A stretch of 64,000 nt of DNA from Pyrenochaeta sp. MPI-SDFR-AT-0127 (Eukaryota; Ascomycota; Dothideomycetes; Pleosporales; Cucurbitariaceae), in contig JAGTJM010000069.1 of the NCBI GenBank assembly GCA_020747015.1, positions 62,001-126,000 of the forward strand, given 5' to 3'. The notes under the pieces were generated by a model. That model saw only the letters and a list, made by a program, of their open reading frames with translations. It had not been told where the DNA came from and did not search any database. Position 1 is the first letter of the stretch. Each line of letters opens with the position of its first letter. Below, piece after piece: positions 23,876 to 34,138 of this stretch. A program made the position numbers and the translations under genes.

Positions 23876-25031
23876 CTATTTAAATGCTCCTCCACGAAAG
23901 ATGACTGGGGCTCTGAGTACCTTTCTTGAAGGTATCGGACCCCGCCACTCTCCCAACAGACTGGCTTGGAGATGCTCTTGCCTCAAGAACTTGATTGCAT
24001 TCCCGAGTTCGTTTTCAGGAGGTTCATCGGGATCGACTGCCATATCGGGATTCAATCTTTTAGCATTCCGCAGGTGCTGGGGAATCTCGTCCTCGGTATA
24101 CCAGGGCTTCCTATTCTCCGCCATGATTGCTTCAAGCGCTGGTTGTTCAAGACGCAAAACGCGCCTCACGGGGTCGTACGGGTCATGGTAGGTTCCCTTT
24201 GGGAATTCATCACGGATCTTCTCAATGATGGTTTGGCGCAACGATGGCCAGAGGGAGCGAAAAGGAATCTTGAAATAAATGTCAGCAATACTACAACACG
24301 ATTGGAGGGCGTAGAAAGGGTACACGTTGTTCAAGTCCTTTCTGTGGTCCCAATTGCTTTGCAACCCCGATGTACCATGCCTTCGCTTCCTCGTCAATAT
24401 CTGGGGGAAATTCCTCGTTGCTGTACATCTGTTCGATGCGGCTTTGGATCCTCTGGATGTTGGTGTGGTCGTTTTTTTCTAAAGCCTCGACCAACATCTT
24501 CACGCTATATTCCCAACCATCTTCTGTGTGTTTTTCTAGCGGAGGACAATAATCCTGGAATGAGGGGAATGCTGCTGGCTTCGCAGCAGGGTGGAGGAAT
24601 TGGGAATCAAGCTGAACTGGTTTTTTCCGAGCTTGACGGGCAGATGTTCTAATCTGGTTGTCGTCGACCGCGCCGTCACGGTCCATATCAACGATCTTAC
24701 CCTCCGAGTTCATGTTGATGAATTTAATAGTCGGCATCTTGGGCTTACTATCCTGCTTTGAAGTTGTATCTGTGTCGAGAAGAATTCGAGGCGTCGAGGA
24801 GGGTTTATACGCTGCAGACACGACTGACATAGTTAGCGGAGCGCAAGGTGACTGACAGAGTGTATCATGAGCAACTGCACTAGTAGATTGGTGACTCGAG
24901 AGCCCGGGAGTTATGTCTGCAGTCATGTCTTGATCGGTTGACTTTGGTGAATTTTCTGACTCGTCACCACTGTCGCTCTTATACCGTGCAGGACGCTTAA
25001 GTTTCCTCTCAGGTCGTAGATTATACGACAT
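23876..25031 (-). CDS. Unrecognised nuclear-type protein, two exons
   Basis: Exons 24324-25031 and 23876-24268 join across a 55-nt intron (GTACCC donor, TGCTGAC branch, CAAG acceptor) to give 366 residues. The N-terminus MSYNLRPERKLKRPARYKSD is basic and reminiscent of chromatin-associated fungal proteins, followed by an acidic Ser-rich stretch. A second basic patch (RTSARQARKKPVQ) lies near residue 130. A region around WEYSVKMLVEALEKNDHTN is probably helical. The C-terminal exon is rich in charged residues (HDPYDPVRRVLRLEQPALEA). I cannot assign a family or function. The GTACCC donor is unusual; it was chosen because it keeps phase with the acceptor. Confidence 0.6.
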
Positions 25032-25689
25032 CGTCGCAAGGTCCGATATGATGTTATATCTTTATATCAATAATTTTCGATAGATATGCCTGTAGGAACG
25101 TTCCCTGGTAATCGGGGATCAGAAGCCTGTGAGAGTTCGTGTCTTTGGAGTCCGAGTGTACGGACTGATGCTCTGCATGGCGACTGCGAGTTGGATTTTT
25201 TTTGTCCAATAGTATGCTCAACTCGTCAAGGTGAAGGTAGTACATTCCTGTGATATGACGTGCTGTGCGAAGTAGCGAGGCAGCCGCAATCACTGCCCGA
25301 TGCACAGTGCAGTGGGCTTCTGCTGCCCTGACCCTGAAGCATCATTCACTTCCAGATCCGAACGCACATGCTCTCAAAGCGTTCGCATTTGAACATTGCA
25401 CGGCAATTGAAAGCTGGGTCAGGATGACGGCAATCAACAGATGCAAGATTAATGACACAGAATGAGTGTATAGAGTAATTTTATCATTTTTTTGAGGACA
25501 TGTGGCCAAGATCTTGACACATAACCCATTTGCCTGTCAGAGGAAATGGGCGTAGCAATAAGTCGTCGCGTGCCTGCTTTTCGAGACACAGAGATTCGTG
25601 CGAAAGAACACCATAAACTATGTGGGGTATAATGCTAAATGAAACCTCGTCTGAAACAATCATAGGATCGGTTGAACAAGAAAGGCCGT
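25032..25689. other. Intergenic, no gene seen
   Basis: Upstream of the preceding unrecognised gene and downstream of the phosphatase-like gene. No supported feature. Confidence 0.6.
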
Positions 25690-26652
25690 CTAAGTATCCT
25701 GGAAGGGAGTAACATCACGTCCTGCAAATCGTAGCGCATCCGACTCATCCATGTCGTCTTCCATGTCCATGTCCTCATCAAGCGTTTGTTCAATAGATCG
25801 CTTCTGATTCATTGTTGGGACAGCCTGGAGATGCGACCTACTCGGATTGAGATCGTTTGTTGAGCGACTATGAGAAGGTGCTTGAGCATTGTAGTCTGCA
25901 ACTGAGCGTCTCGCCTGTACAATATCCCAATGCGCACGTAGAATGTTCTTGAGGGTGTCGTCAAAATTGATGGAGAAACGCTGTGCTTGGCAAACCTGCA
26001 TAGCCTTGATGTAGTCGAAGTTGTTCAACGTCTCCATGAGATAGGCAGCGGCCACTGCTGCCGATTTCTCGTTGCCAGACTCGCAAAAAACCAGGGCCTT
26101 GCCAAGTGACGGTTGGCCAGTCTTCTCCAAAGTTCGTTGTCGGACTCGAGCTACGTGTGTGTTGATAATCTTTGTGGCTTCTGCAAATCTTCCAATGAGG
26201 TCGTGGAAATTGGGCGCCTCGACTGTTGCTACTTCGACACCTACTTCTCCAGCCGCTTGGACAGCGCCCATCATGCTGTTTCTATTTGATCGAACCGCCA
26301 GAACCATTGTAATACCCTCGCGCTCCAGAAATGCCTTGTCCTTTGCTGCGACCATTGGCCCTAGGTACAGCCATGGAAGTATCATTTGCGCCTGGCGCCG
26401 CCGCTCGTATGCCCAGTCATCTAATATGTTCTTCTGTACGATACCCTCGAGATCCAGCTCCCTCAGAAAACTCATGTCCAAATCCTCGGCACTGCCATTA
26501 CCCAGAGTGAGATGGGGCATAGTGATTGTGTGGCTGGGCGGGGGGACGACTATTCGCGGCGGCATAGGCAGGCGATAGCTGTACTCGTGCTGGTTGCGCT
26601 TGTGTCCATCAGAGAAATCCGACATGGCTGCCTCTTCGCGCATTGTAGCCAT
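25690..26652 (-). CDS. Dual-specificity-phosphatase-fold protein, probable pseudophosphatase
   Basis: A single exon of 320 residues starting MATMREEAAMSDFSDGHKRN. The DSP fold is marked by ILPWLYLGPMVAAKDKAFLE and GITMVLAVRSN. The signature loop is VFCESGNEKSAAVAAAYLME. The expected HCxxGxxR(S/T) becomes FC-ESGNE-KS: Cys190 is kept, the preceding His is Phe189, and the phosphate-binding Arg is Lys196. I also see no clear general-acid Asp at the usual place before the DLIGRF segment. Known STYX-type proteins bind phosphoprotein without hydrolysing it, so this one may be a scaffold. The acidic C-terminus (DEDMDMEDDMDESD) is disordered. The second ATG (four codons in) could also be the start. 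Confidence 0.85.
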   Translation of the reverse strand: MATMREEAAMSDFSDGHKRNQHEYSYRLPMPPRIVVPPPSHTITMPHLTLGNGSAEDLDMSFLRELDLEGIVQKNILDDWAYERRRQAQMILPWLYLGPMVAAKDKAFLEREGITMVLAVRSNRNSMMGAVQAAGEVGVEVATVEAPNFHDLIGRFAEATKIINTHVARVRQRTLEKTGQPSLGKALVFCESGNEKSAAVAAAYLMETLNNFDYIKAMQVCQAQRFSINFDDTLKNILRAHWDIVQARRSVADYNAQAPSHSRSTNDLNPSRSHLQAVPTMNQKRSIEQTLDEDMDMEDDMDESDALRFAGRDVTPFQDT

Positions 26653-27594
26653 GTTGGGCGATATGGGCTGCTGGACAGAGTCGCGGTGGTCTTTGCAGCC
26701 AAGAATGTAGCGGGGTTGAGATGTTGGAGGTCTTGGTGGGGTTCAGGACAGCGGAGCGGAGCCGCGAGCTTCTGCAATACGGCGAGTATCTTCGGTGCAC
26801 ATGTGAGTCGTGATGAAATGTCTGAACTGTCGCTGATCGAGGCTCGGGTCAGTCTGCTAAGGCGTCGCAGGCAACAGTGAGCTGACAGGAGCGGATCGTG
26901 CAAGGACCCTCGGAGCGACTACCACAATCGACTGAGGCAAATCACACAGTGCAAGACGATGGACTGTGTAGGCGGGCTCAGGCCTCTCATCATGGATACC
27001 GGTAGAGGATGGTAAGGTGAAGACCGGTCATTAACTGCGAGTGTGCTTCTTCAAACCACGGAAGTGCTATCCAGAGGTCGTCGAGATGCGCTGACGTAAG
27101 GAGTCAACAATGATCGTCACCATCGACACTTTTTTCCAAACCTCTTTACCCTCGATATCCAGCTCGCATGTGCTGTGCATCGTCGCTGTCCAGATTTCGT
27201 TGCACGCATAAACGCAGGGTCACCTGGCGCAAACTCAAAACACCACAATCTTCGAATTAAGCTTGTCGAACAACGGGACGAGAACTTTACATCATGTCGC
27301 AAAAGCAACCTTCCAAATGCACATTTAGTTCTCACATCACATACGAAGAACCCGGCAGTGGAGATTTGGCTAGAACATTCCACACCAGCCAATCACTTAC
27401 AAGACTATGAGTGGGCTCCCCTGCATGAGGTTTCCTGCGGCCTTCATCTTTCGTCTTTGCCTATCGCGCTAGGGCATATATGTGCATTGTTTGTCTTTGG
27501 CCTTCCTTTGAAATCCCACTGCGTTGCATTTCTTCCGAGCAATACCTCTACCATTTTCTGTACTTGTGTGCAATTTGTGCAAAACAATCACGCG
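26653..27594. other. Divergent promoter region
   Basis: Upstream DNA shared by the phosphatase-like gene (minus) and the first acetyltransferase gene (plus). The frame 27175-27909 runs through the acetyltransferase start, but its upstream part has no family match, so the ATG at 27595 was preferred. Confidence 0.55.
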
Positions 27595-28427
27595 ATGCCC
27601 ATTCGCCCCGCCACACCACAGGATGAACCAGCGATGGCTTCCTTATGCACAGCCGCATGGTTCGATGAGGCTCTTTTTGGTCCCGTGATCCATCCACACC
27701 GTCACCAATACCCAGAAGATGTGATTATTTTCTGGCGTGAGTCAATCCGGAGCAATTGGAAGAACCCTCGTAACAGAATCTTTGTTGCAACAACAACTGA
27801 GGATCAGGAAGAGAAAATAGTCGGCATAGCAACTTGGCAGAGGCAGGGAGATGACGAAGGCGCGAAGAGGGTAGAGAGGGAATGGGTGGACGTCGGTGGG
27901 TATTCCTAATGGCAGGTGGGGGGTGCATGTTTGATGCTTCTTTCAGATTACTCTGTGCACACCTAGTAGTACAACAGTCCTCACATCATATAGACTAACT
28001 TCCATCAGGTTCAGATGCCTTCCCGCCGCTCCCTTCAACAATAAACCGCGCAATAGACCCCAGCAAACGCACCATCTTGCAAGACTCATTCCCCTACTAC
28101 TCACACCACTGGCATGGCTCACGCTCAAACAACTGGTATCTCACCTTATGTGGCATACACCCCGATTACCAAGGTCAAGGATTTGGGCGCGAGCTCGTCA
28201 CGTGGGGTCTCAGCAAAGCCAGGGAGGAGAATGTACATGCCAGTGTCGCTTCGAGCCTAGGCAACGATGATTTCTACCTACGTTGTGGCTTTGACGAGGT
28301 AGTTGGAAACTGTACCGAAGGGGAGGGAAATCCACTAGGTATAGCGCAGGTTGCGGGTGGTAATCTCCTGTTCATGTGGCCTAGGGTACAGGATGAGGAT
28401 GGCTGTGGCGTGAGAACAACTTCCTAG
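27595..28427 (+). CDS. GNAT-family N-acetyltransferase
   Basis: Two exons, 27595-27895 and 28009-28427, joined across a 113-nt intron (donor GTGGGT, acceptor CAG) give 239 residues. The start MPIRPATPQDEPAMASLCTA is a typical GNAT opening, followed by the beta strands IFVATTTE and KIVGIATW. The acetyl-CoA loop is IHPDYQGQGFGRELVTWGLS (Q/R-x-x-G-x-G/A). FYLRCGFDEV near the end matches the GNAT motif B region. Substrate is unknown; proteins of this size in fungi often acetylate small amines. It runs tail to tail with a second, different GNAT gene. Confidence 0.85.
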
Positions 28428-28698
28428 ATCTACAAGAATAAAATATGTCAAATACATTGATACCGACATAGCCATCCCAATCAAAAAGGCGCTTCTATAT
28501 GTCCAACCACCCCTCATTCAAATAGCCCATATTCAGTCGATATGAACCCCACTTCGAAAATTCATCATGATCTATTAAGTCAAACTTCACGCCGTTTGGG
28601 GTGTAATGAACGGTTGCAAGCACCCTTTTGTTGCTGAACCTGTTCCCCTCTCAAACCATTACCGAGATCGCAGACACCGCCAACACCTCTTGCACTCT

Positions 28699-29460
28699 TC
28701 AAAGCACAAGGCGATAGAATACAGCATCCTCTACGCTGTCGTAATAACTACCAATCTCTTCAAACCCATATCTTTCATACAACGTCCTTGCAGCCGTCAT
28801 ACTACTCAGCGTATCCAACAACATCTCTTTATACCCTAATTGCCTCGCTTGCCGAATCGCCAGCTCTAAAAGTAGCTTACTGACACCCAGACCGCGTGAC
28901 TCTGGGGTAAGGTAGAGTCGCTTCAGCTCGCATTGTCTAGGTGGCGCAAAGGGCCGGATAGCTACGCATCCTATTATTTGCTCTGAGGGGGATTGTTGAG
29001 ATTCCGCATGACCATTTGCAGTCGATGACGACGAGGATGCAATTGGCAAAACCGTATATGCGAGGTATACAGCCCCGCCCTTTTCGACTGCGTATTTCCC
29101 AGGAAGCGCCTCGAGTTCTGTTTCAAAGTTCTGGAAGTCGAGACTAATCGGTAGGCCCTGTGCGTATGCGAGGAAGAGTTTCCCCACAATTGCTTTGTCG
29201 TCTGGGAAAACGGCAGGTCGGATTTTGACTTCTGGTTGTGAGGTTTGCGCCATTGCTTCCTGGTTCGAGTTTCCCGGTTCGAATGTATTATGTTGAAGTA
29301 TACATTTGCTGGGAGAGGTGTCAAAGATGAGTTTTGTACGGATCGAAGTGGTATCCGCTAGTAATTTTAGGGGTCCAGTAGGTATATCGCTCTCTATGGC
29401 TCTTGATGGCTCTTGTGGACTCTGCCCGCAATTCTTCGATGTGAGAATCAGATTCGACAT
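28699..29460 (-). CDS. GNAT-family N-acetyltransferase, second copy type
   Basis: A single exon. Two starts are possible: ATG at 29460 (MSNLILTSKN, 253 residues), or ATG at 29253 (MAQTSQPEVKIRPAVFPDD, 184 residues), which begins exactly at the GNAT fold and is the better candidate. The core has IIGCVAIRPF, CELKRLYLTPESRGLGVSKL (acetyl-CoA loop R-G-L-G-V) and ARTLYERYGFEEIGSYYDS, as in bacterial-type GNATs. The extra N-terminal segment of the long form could be untranslated leader. A Ser-rich insertion (SSSSSTANGHAES) interrupts the central sheet. Substrate unknown. Confidence 0.82.
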   Translation of the reverse strand: MSNLILTSKNCGQSPQEPSRAIESDIPTGPLKLLADTTSIRTKLIFDTSPSKCILQHNTFEPGNSNQEAMAQTSQPEVKIRPAVFPDDKAIVGKLFLAYAQGLPISLDFQNFETELEALPGKYAVEKGGAVYLAYTVLPIASSSSSTANGHAESQQSPSEQIIGCVAIRPFAPPRQCELKRLYLTPESRGLGVSKLLLELAIRQARQLGYKEMLLDTLSSMTAARTLYERYGFEEIGSYYDSVEDAVFYRLVL

Positions 29461-29727
29461 GTTCAAGCAATTCGCCGCATGTGTTTGCTCATCTGGCGTT
29501 GCTCATTTGTGGAGCACTGGAATGACTAAAAGCTCGTGCCAAAAGTGGGTGTAAAGTTAAACCTGAACCGATGTCGGCTCGCTTGATCCATCTTGATAGT
29601 TTACTACGCACTGACTGCACGTATCGAGGCAAGCATATTATCTCCTCCATTTTCCAAGTATCTTGGTCAATGTATTATATGTTGTATTGGGACGATTTCC
29701 TATAAATCACGTGAGCGGTCTTGTGGT

Positions 29728-29780
29728 GTAAGTTTATCAACCCAACCACACACCTTCTGCATGATCTAACATCCAACCAG
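29728..29780 (+). other. Intron A in the tRNA-Pro gene, spliceosomal type
   Basis: 53 nt between tRNA nucleotides 11 and 12. It has donor GTAAGT, a pyrimidine-containing interior, branch-like GATCTAACATC and acceptor CCAG. These match the intron rules of the protein genes in this window and do not form a bulge-helix-bulge that I can see. Confidence 0.8.
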
Positions 29781-29794
29781 CTAGTGGTATGATT

Positions 29795-29848
29795 GTGAGT
29801 AGCTCTCTATGATAGCCTTGTACCACCTGATACTAATATATACTCCAG
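29795..29848 (+). other. Intron B in the tRNA-Pro gene, spliceosomal type
   Basis: 54 nt between tRNA nucleotides 26 and 27, exactly at the D-arm/anticodon-arm junction. It has donor GTGAGT, branch-like GATACTAATA and acceptor TCCAG. It is not obviously similar in sequence to intron A. Confidence 0.8.
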
Positions 29849-29859
29849 CTCGCTTAGGG

Positions 29860-29877
29860 TACACCCCAAGCATTGCT
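29860..29877 (+). other. Canonical tRNA intron after nucleotide 37
   Basis: 18 nt directly 3' of the anticodon (AGG plus G37). Its CCCC can pair with the anticodon region, as in ordinary eukaryotic pre-tRNA introns cut by the tRNA splicing endonuclease. Confidence 0.8.
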
Positions 29878-29914
29878 TGCGAGAGGCCCCGCGTTCGAGT
29901 CGCGGCAAGACCCA

Positions 29915-29921
29915 TTTTTTT
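29915..29921 (+). terminator. Pol III T7 terminator
   Basis: Seven T begin two nucleotides after the discriminator base of the tRNA-Pro gene. Confidence 0.8.
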
Positions 29922-30808
29922 GTGCTTCTGGGAAGCGCCATGCTGCAATTATATTTTTGGTATAGCGCTTGTTTGGTCGCTGAGATTGACGGAGTAGGAG
30001 ATGATTACGTTGCGATACTACATCAGCATTGAAGGATCTCGTTTAGGGACATAGCGTGTCATGGAAAAACTTTTCTGATTCTTATCATAGTACAATGCCA
30101 TAGTGCAACATGGTATTTTCAGGTTCTCCTAGCCTTGTGAATATAGAAGTATCTCCGATACAGGATCGATCCTACATCGGCCCCGCAGCGTAGCACTGCA
30201 TGAGACCATCGCTTTGAAACGAATGTTGCTCAAGTCCATTTACTAGCCGCGCGCCGACGTACGAAGTACGATTAAAAATCCGCGTTAACGCTGTCGCTTC
30301 CACATTCTCGGGATCCAAACGCGGACCACTATATTGCGGCGCAGTCGTTGGGAAATGAAAAGTGTGTCGGGACCGTTTAGGCTAAGCAGGACGGATGCCG
30401 CGGCCGTATTGCGATTCGCTGGCGAAGCAAAGCTGGCTTCCACGGGGACAGGGTGCGAGAAGTAGGAAGCTCAGAGTTGAACATGACACAGGTGCTAAGC
30501 AAAGTGGCGTGAGTCGAAACGAAGGTAACCGTCCGTGTTGATCCGTGGAGCTGGGTGGCAGGATGCAGGATGCTATTCGCCTGCGGTAAGTTTGAATCTG
30601 CCGCGAAGGATTCTGACACGTGGGATGCAAAGAGAACCAAGTGCAAAGTCGCGGTATAAAAGAAAAGGGAAACGTGGGGCAAATGTATGTGAACAGTGGC
30701 TATGCCCATGTTGCTAATCTATTTTCAGTCGTGATCATAAACTCTATAAACAGCTGAACGATATGTACTATGATTTTTTGTGTCTACATTCAAACAAGGG
30801 GCAGGAGT
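29922..30808. other. Intergenic, no gene seen
   Basis: Between the tRNA and the 3' end of the permease gene. It contains a small hairpin (CGTACGAAGTACG near 30258) but no supported gene. Confidence 0.6.
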
Positions 30809-32546
30809 TCAAAGCACGTCCCTGTTAAGGTACTCAACAGGACCAACGTACACTTTGCGTCCCTTGACGAAGAAGTAGATTAAGGAGAAGATGACGACGA
30901 CCCCATAGATCAGAATATTCCAATTCATCAGGTCTGGGGTAGGATGCGGGAATGTTGGGAAGAAAGCGAATAGGAACGCCATGCTGAGATACACGACAGC
31001 AATACCATTCACCCAGATCCCAGCCTTGCCCAGACGAAAGCTTGAAGGCAGCAAGGGCTCGTTTCGCCAACGCTTGAGGAACATGCAAGATATGGATATG
31101 ATGTACGACGAGAGAAGTGCGCAAGTGCCGAGCGATGCAATTGAATTGAAAGCGACGGTGCTGCCAATGTTGATCATTGAGAGCAAGATCGAGACGGCGA
31201 AGGACACAATGACCGAGTTAAGCGGGATATCCCAGCCGGGCTGAACGCGGGATAAGAATCCACCAAAGGGAACGCCGTGGTCGCGGGCGAAAGCGAAGAG
31301 CTGTCGTGAGCAGGTTGCAACGTTGTTGACGCAGCCGAAAATCGCCATTACGACTGTGATAGAGGCGAGGACCGTGGCACCAGTGGTAGACTGCGTAGCG
31401 TTATACATGACCTGGATATGCGGTTGACCAGTTGCAGTCATGATGACACTCTCGACATCGCCGAGACAAAAGCAGAAGGTAATTAGCATCATGAAACCGA
31501 GACTGCTATTAACGATAGCAGTCCAGATCATAGCTCGCGGAAGGGTGTGGGAGGCGTCTCTCAGTTCCTCGCTCATATGTGTTGCCGCATCTGATCCGAG
31601 TAATGAGAAGATTGGAGCGAGTTGACCGACAAGACACGAGAGCCCTACATTCCCCCACCCTGCGTTGTCTTGAAAAGAGCCAAAGACTTCACTGGCCTTG
31701 CTGCGCGGTCCTAGAACCCACATAGTGATGAAGATCGCGAAGAAGCCGAAGATGTGGAGTACAAGGACGGTGCCTTCGATGAGAGGCAGCTTACGTGCGA
31801 GTAGCGTGTTGAAGATGATGGAAAAGCTGGCGACTGCGATGATGAGGAGCGTTCCGTGCCATCGTTGTGGAACGTAGGATTCGTTGTTGAGGATTATGAG
31901 CCCTTGGATCTGTCCGCCTGCTAGGAAGGCAATGGAAGCAATACCTGTCTGCCAACCCAGTACGCAAAGCCAGCCTGAATAAGGTCAATGTAATGCTCAA
32001 TGCATGAAGCCTTCGCAGTATAGATTGTGAGACGTACCGACGACATAGCTAAGAAACTTTTGATGTTTCTTAGGGGCGAATTCTGAGACCCAATGGTACT
32101 GTCCACCGGACGTTGGTGCCCTGAAGGTTATGTCAGAACAAAATAAAGCACGCCTGGTGCAAGGGGAGACTTACATAGAGGCCATCTCGGCCATCGATAC
32201 TATCACAAAGCCCATGCCAATAGCTGTGCCAAGGAAGACGAAGATTGCGCCACCAGTTCCGCCGTTCGTCAATGGTATAATCAAAGTGCTTATTTTATGT
32301 CAATTTGTGTCTGGGATGTGAAGTTAACTTGACTCACGTCAGCACGGTTTCCCATGTTGCCATCAAGATCATGGAATAGCCAAAGATGGACACAAAGCGG
32401 AAGTTTCTTCGAAGCTCCTGCGTCTTTCCCATTCGGTACATGTCTTTCTGATCATCAGGTGTTCCCTTCTTCTCTGAAATCACTGGATCTTCCTGTGACT
32501 CGCTGTCGCGAGGCTGGACGTTGGCGTCCGCTTTGATGTCCGCCAT
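30809..32546 (-). CDS. APC-family amino acid/choline permease
   Basis: Four exons (32338-32546, 32175-32288, 32038-32120, 30809-31974) give 523 residues, the usual length. The cytosolic N-terminus (MADIKADANVQPRDSESQED) leads into about 12 membrane segments. The first is FGYSMILMATWETVLTTLII. Family motifs include GGTGGAIFVFLGTAIGMGFV and MASMAPTSGGQYHWVSEFAP, which spans two junctions, and FAFARDHGVPF in the second half. These are typical of fungal GABA/choline/amino acid permeases (Uga4/Hnm1 group) in the plasma membrane. Substrate cannot be told from sequence. It is divergent from the rhodopsin-fold gene across 1.6 kb. Confidence 0.93.
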
Positions 32547-34138
32547 TGCTGGAGCACCCTTCGAACTAGATGTGGTATAAGACGGGGAACAGGATCGCCT
32601 TGAAAGAATAAATAAGAAGTGTGACTTAGTTTACCGACGCAGCAGAATCACGATCAGTTGCGAATAAAGTTGATCATGAAAGAAATGGACCTCCTCTTAC
32701 AAAAAGGAGGGCGCGCTTGGAACAATGATTGTCGGCTGAGGGAACGCGTCTCTGAAGAAGCAAAATGTACCCAAGTGAAGAGCAAGGATGCCACAAATTG
32801 CACACCAGGCCTGGCCTAGCAGAGCCATGCAGGCAGTCTGCCGCTCTCGTCGTCCCGACAGAGTGGAAACGAGTCGGCGAAGAGCCTTGAAGGGAAGCTG
32901 TCCTGACACATTCCAGGAGCCAATTGGCGAGTGGGATAGGCGGGAACCCATACGCGCGTTACTGCCTCTAGCGCTGCGCCCACCTGGAGCTATCGTTTGG
33001 TGCGATGTATTGGAGGCTGACCACAATGGAGGGGACACGACCAATAGCCGCCATAGAAGCCTGGCGAGGCAGACCCTTTGTGGAATGGCTGTCTCGAAAC
33101 TTGATGGTCGACGGGGAGACGGGAAAGGCGGAAGAGCCGCTCCCGATGAGCTTGGTGTCCGCACGGCACGCTTCAAGCGAGCGATAAGGGCAACGGTTGA
33201 ATGCTTGTGAAGACGCAAAGTCATACTTTCGAGCCTCCTAAGGACACGCTATCTGGCATTGGAGTAACATTGCCCTGCCGATCGATCGATTCGCCATTGG
33301 CCGAACGAGATAGAAAGCTAGTGCTCGTGCTCGTATGATATTGATGTCCAGTGCCCTGGATGAGGGTTATGGGTGGTGTGGTTATGCATCTGCCGTTAGC
33401 GCCACGTTGATTGGCTTCTGCGGACGGCCCGCAATAAGCCAATCCGGAGGTTCTCAGTACCATATTAACTTTTTCATCTCGTATTCCGTGTTGAATTTGG
33501 CCCTGGCATTCATCCGCTGCCCACCGGATGTTCGATTTCGTCGGCCTTCGATTGCCTCCTGCGTTGAGCAGCTGTCTGACCAGAGCACCCAGTAGTTGTA
33601 CACTCTTTGTGCACATTGTGCTGGGAGAGGGAACGTCAGGCGGCCAATGGCAACCGCTCCTTTCGAGGATTCGACATGTCAGCGGCTCCAATATCCCGTT
33701 TGCTTTTTCCTGTGCTCCCCACGCCGACCCGTCCCTTCTTGTTCTGCATCGCCGAGCGTATCAAGTAGCAAGCCAGGCGTACGAGGGCCTGATATGCACC
33801 CCAATCACACCACACAGTGGAACAGCAAAATAAAGCACCCATGATACAAGCACCAAAGTCGAATCAATCCGGCTTGTAATCGCCTGTCAGGATGTGCCTT
33901 TTGGTTGCAGGATGCGTAGAAAGCAGGGTAAGCAACCCGTACATTCGGACAGCGACATCTCGGTGAAGATCCTCCGACGTCAAAAACACAAGGCAGGGTG
34001 CCTGCTTCCCAGTGCTACGGTAGAGTTGCGGCCTGGGCGAGCTTGTCCAGCCGCCCGCTGAGCCATGCGACAGAAATATATCGGGGCTTCATTCCTTTCT
34101 GAAGACTGGCCTCTAGTGCTCAAATAAATCTCCAAAGG
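32547..34138. other. Divergent intergenic region
   Basis: Promoter DNA of the permease (minus) and the rhodopsin-fold gene (plus). Overlapping frames of up to 175 codons occur on both strands at 32697-33224 but have no motif or splice partners. Confidence 0.55.

Larger units (their letters stand above)
29717..29913 (+). tRNA. tRNA-Pro(AGG) interrupted by three intervening sequences
   Basis: Removing 29728-29780, 29795-29848 and 29860-29877 leaves 72 nt that fold as a perfect cloverleaf. Acceptor stem GGTCTTG (29717-29723) pairs in all seven positions with CAAGACC (29906-29912), with discriminator C29913 as expected for Pro. The D arm reads TGGTCTAGTGGTATGATT, the usual fungal tRNA-Pro sequence. 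Anticodon stem CTCGC/GCGAG encloses loop TTAGGGT with anticodon AGG at 29856-29858. The variable loop is AGGCC. The T arm is CCGCG-TTCGAGT-CGCGG, all five pairs intact, and contains the B box. A T7 terminator follows. The two D-arm insertions look spliceosomal; the third is a normal anticodon-loop intron. Intron A splits the A box. The gene could be functional, or a recently invaded copy. Confidence 0.88.

Noticed and set aside
29260..29285. GGTTCGA-containing sequences resembling a tRNA B box
   Set aside because: They lie at the start of an acetyltransferase gene and no cloverleaf can be formed around them.
32697..33224. Overlapping 140-175 codon frames on both strands
   Set aside because: No motif, mutually exclusive, and inside a divergent promoter region.
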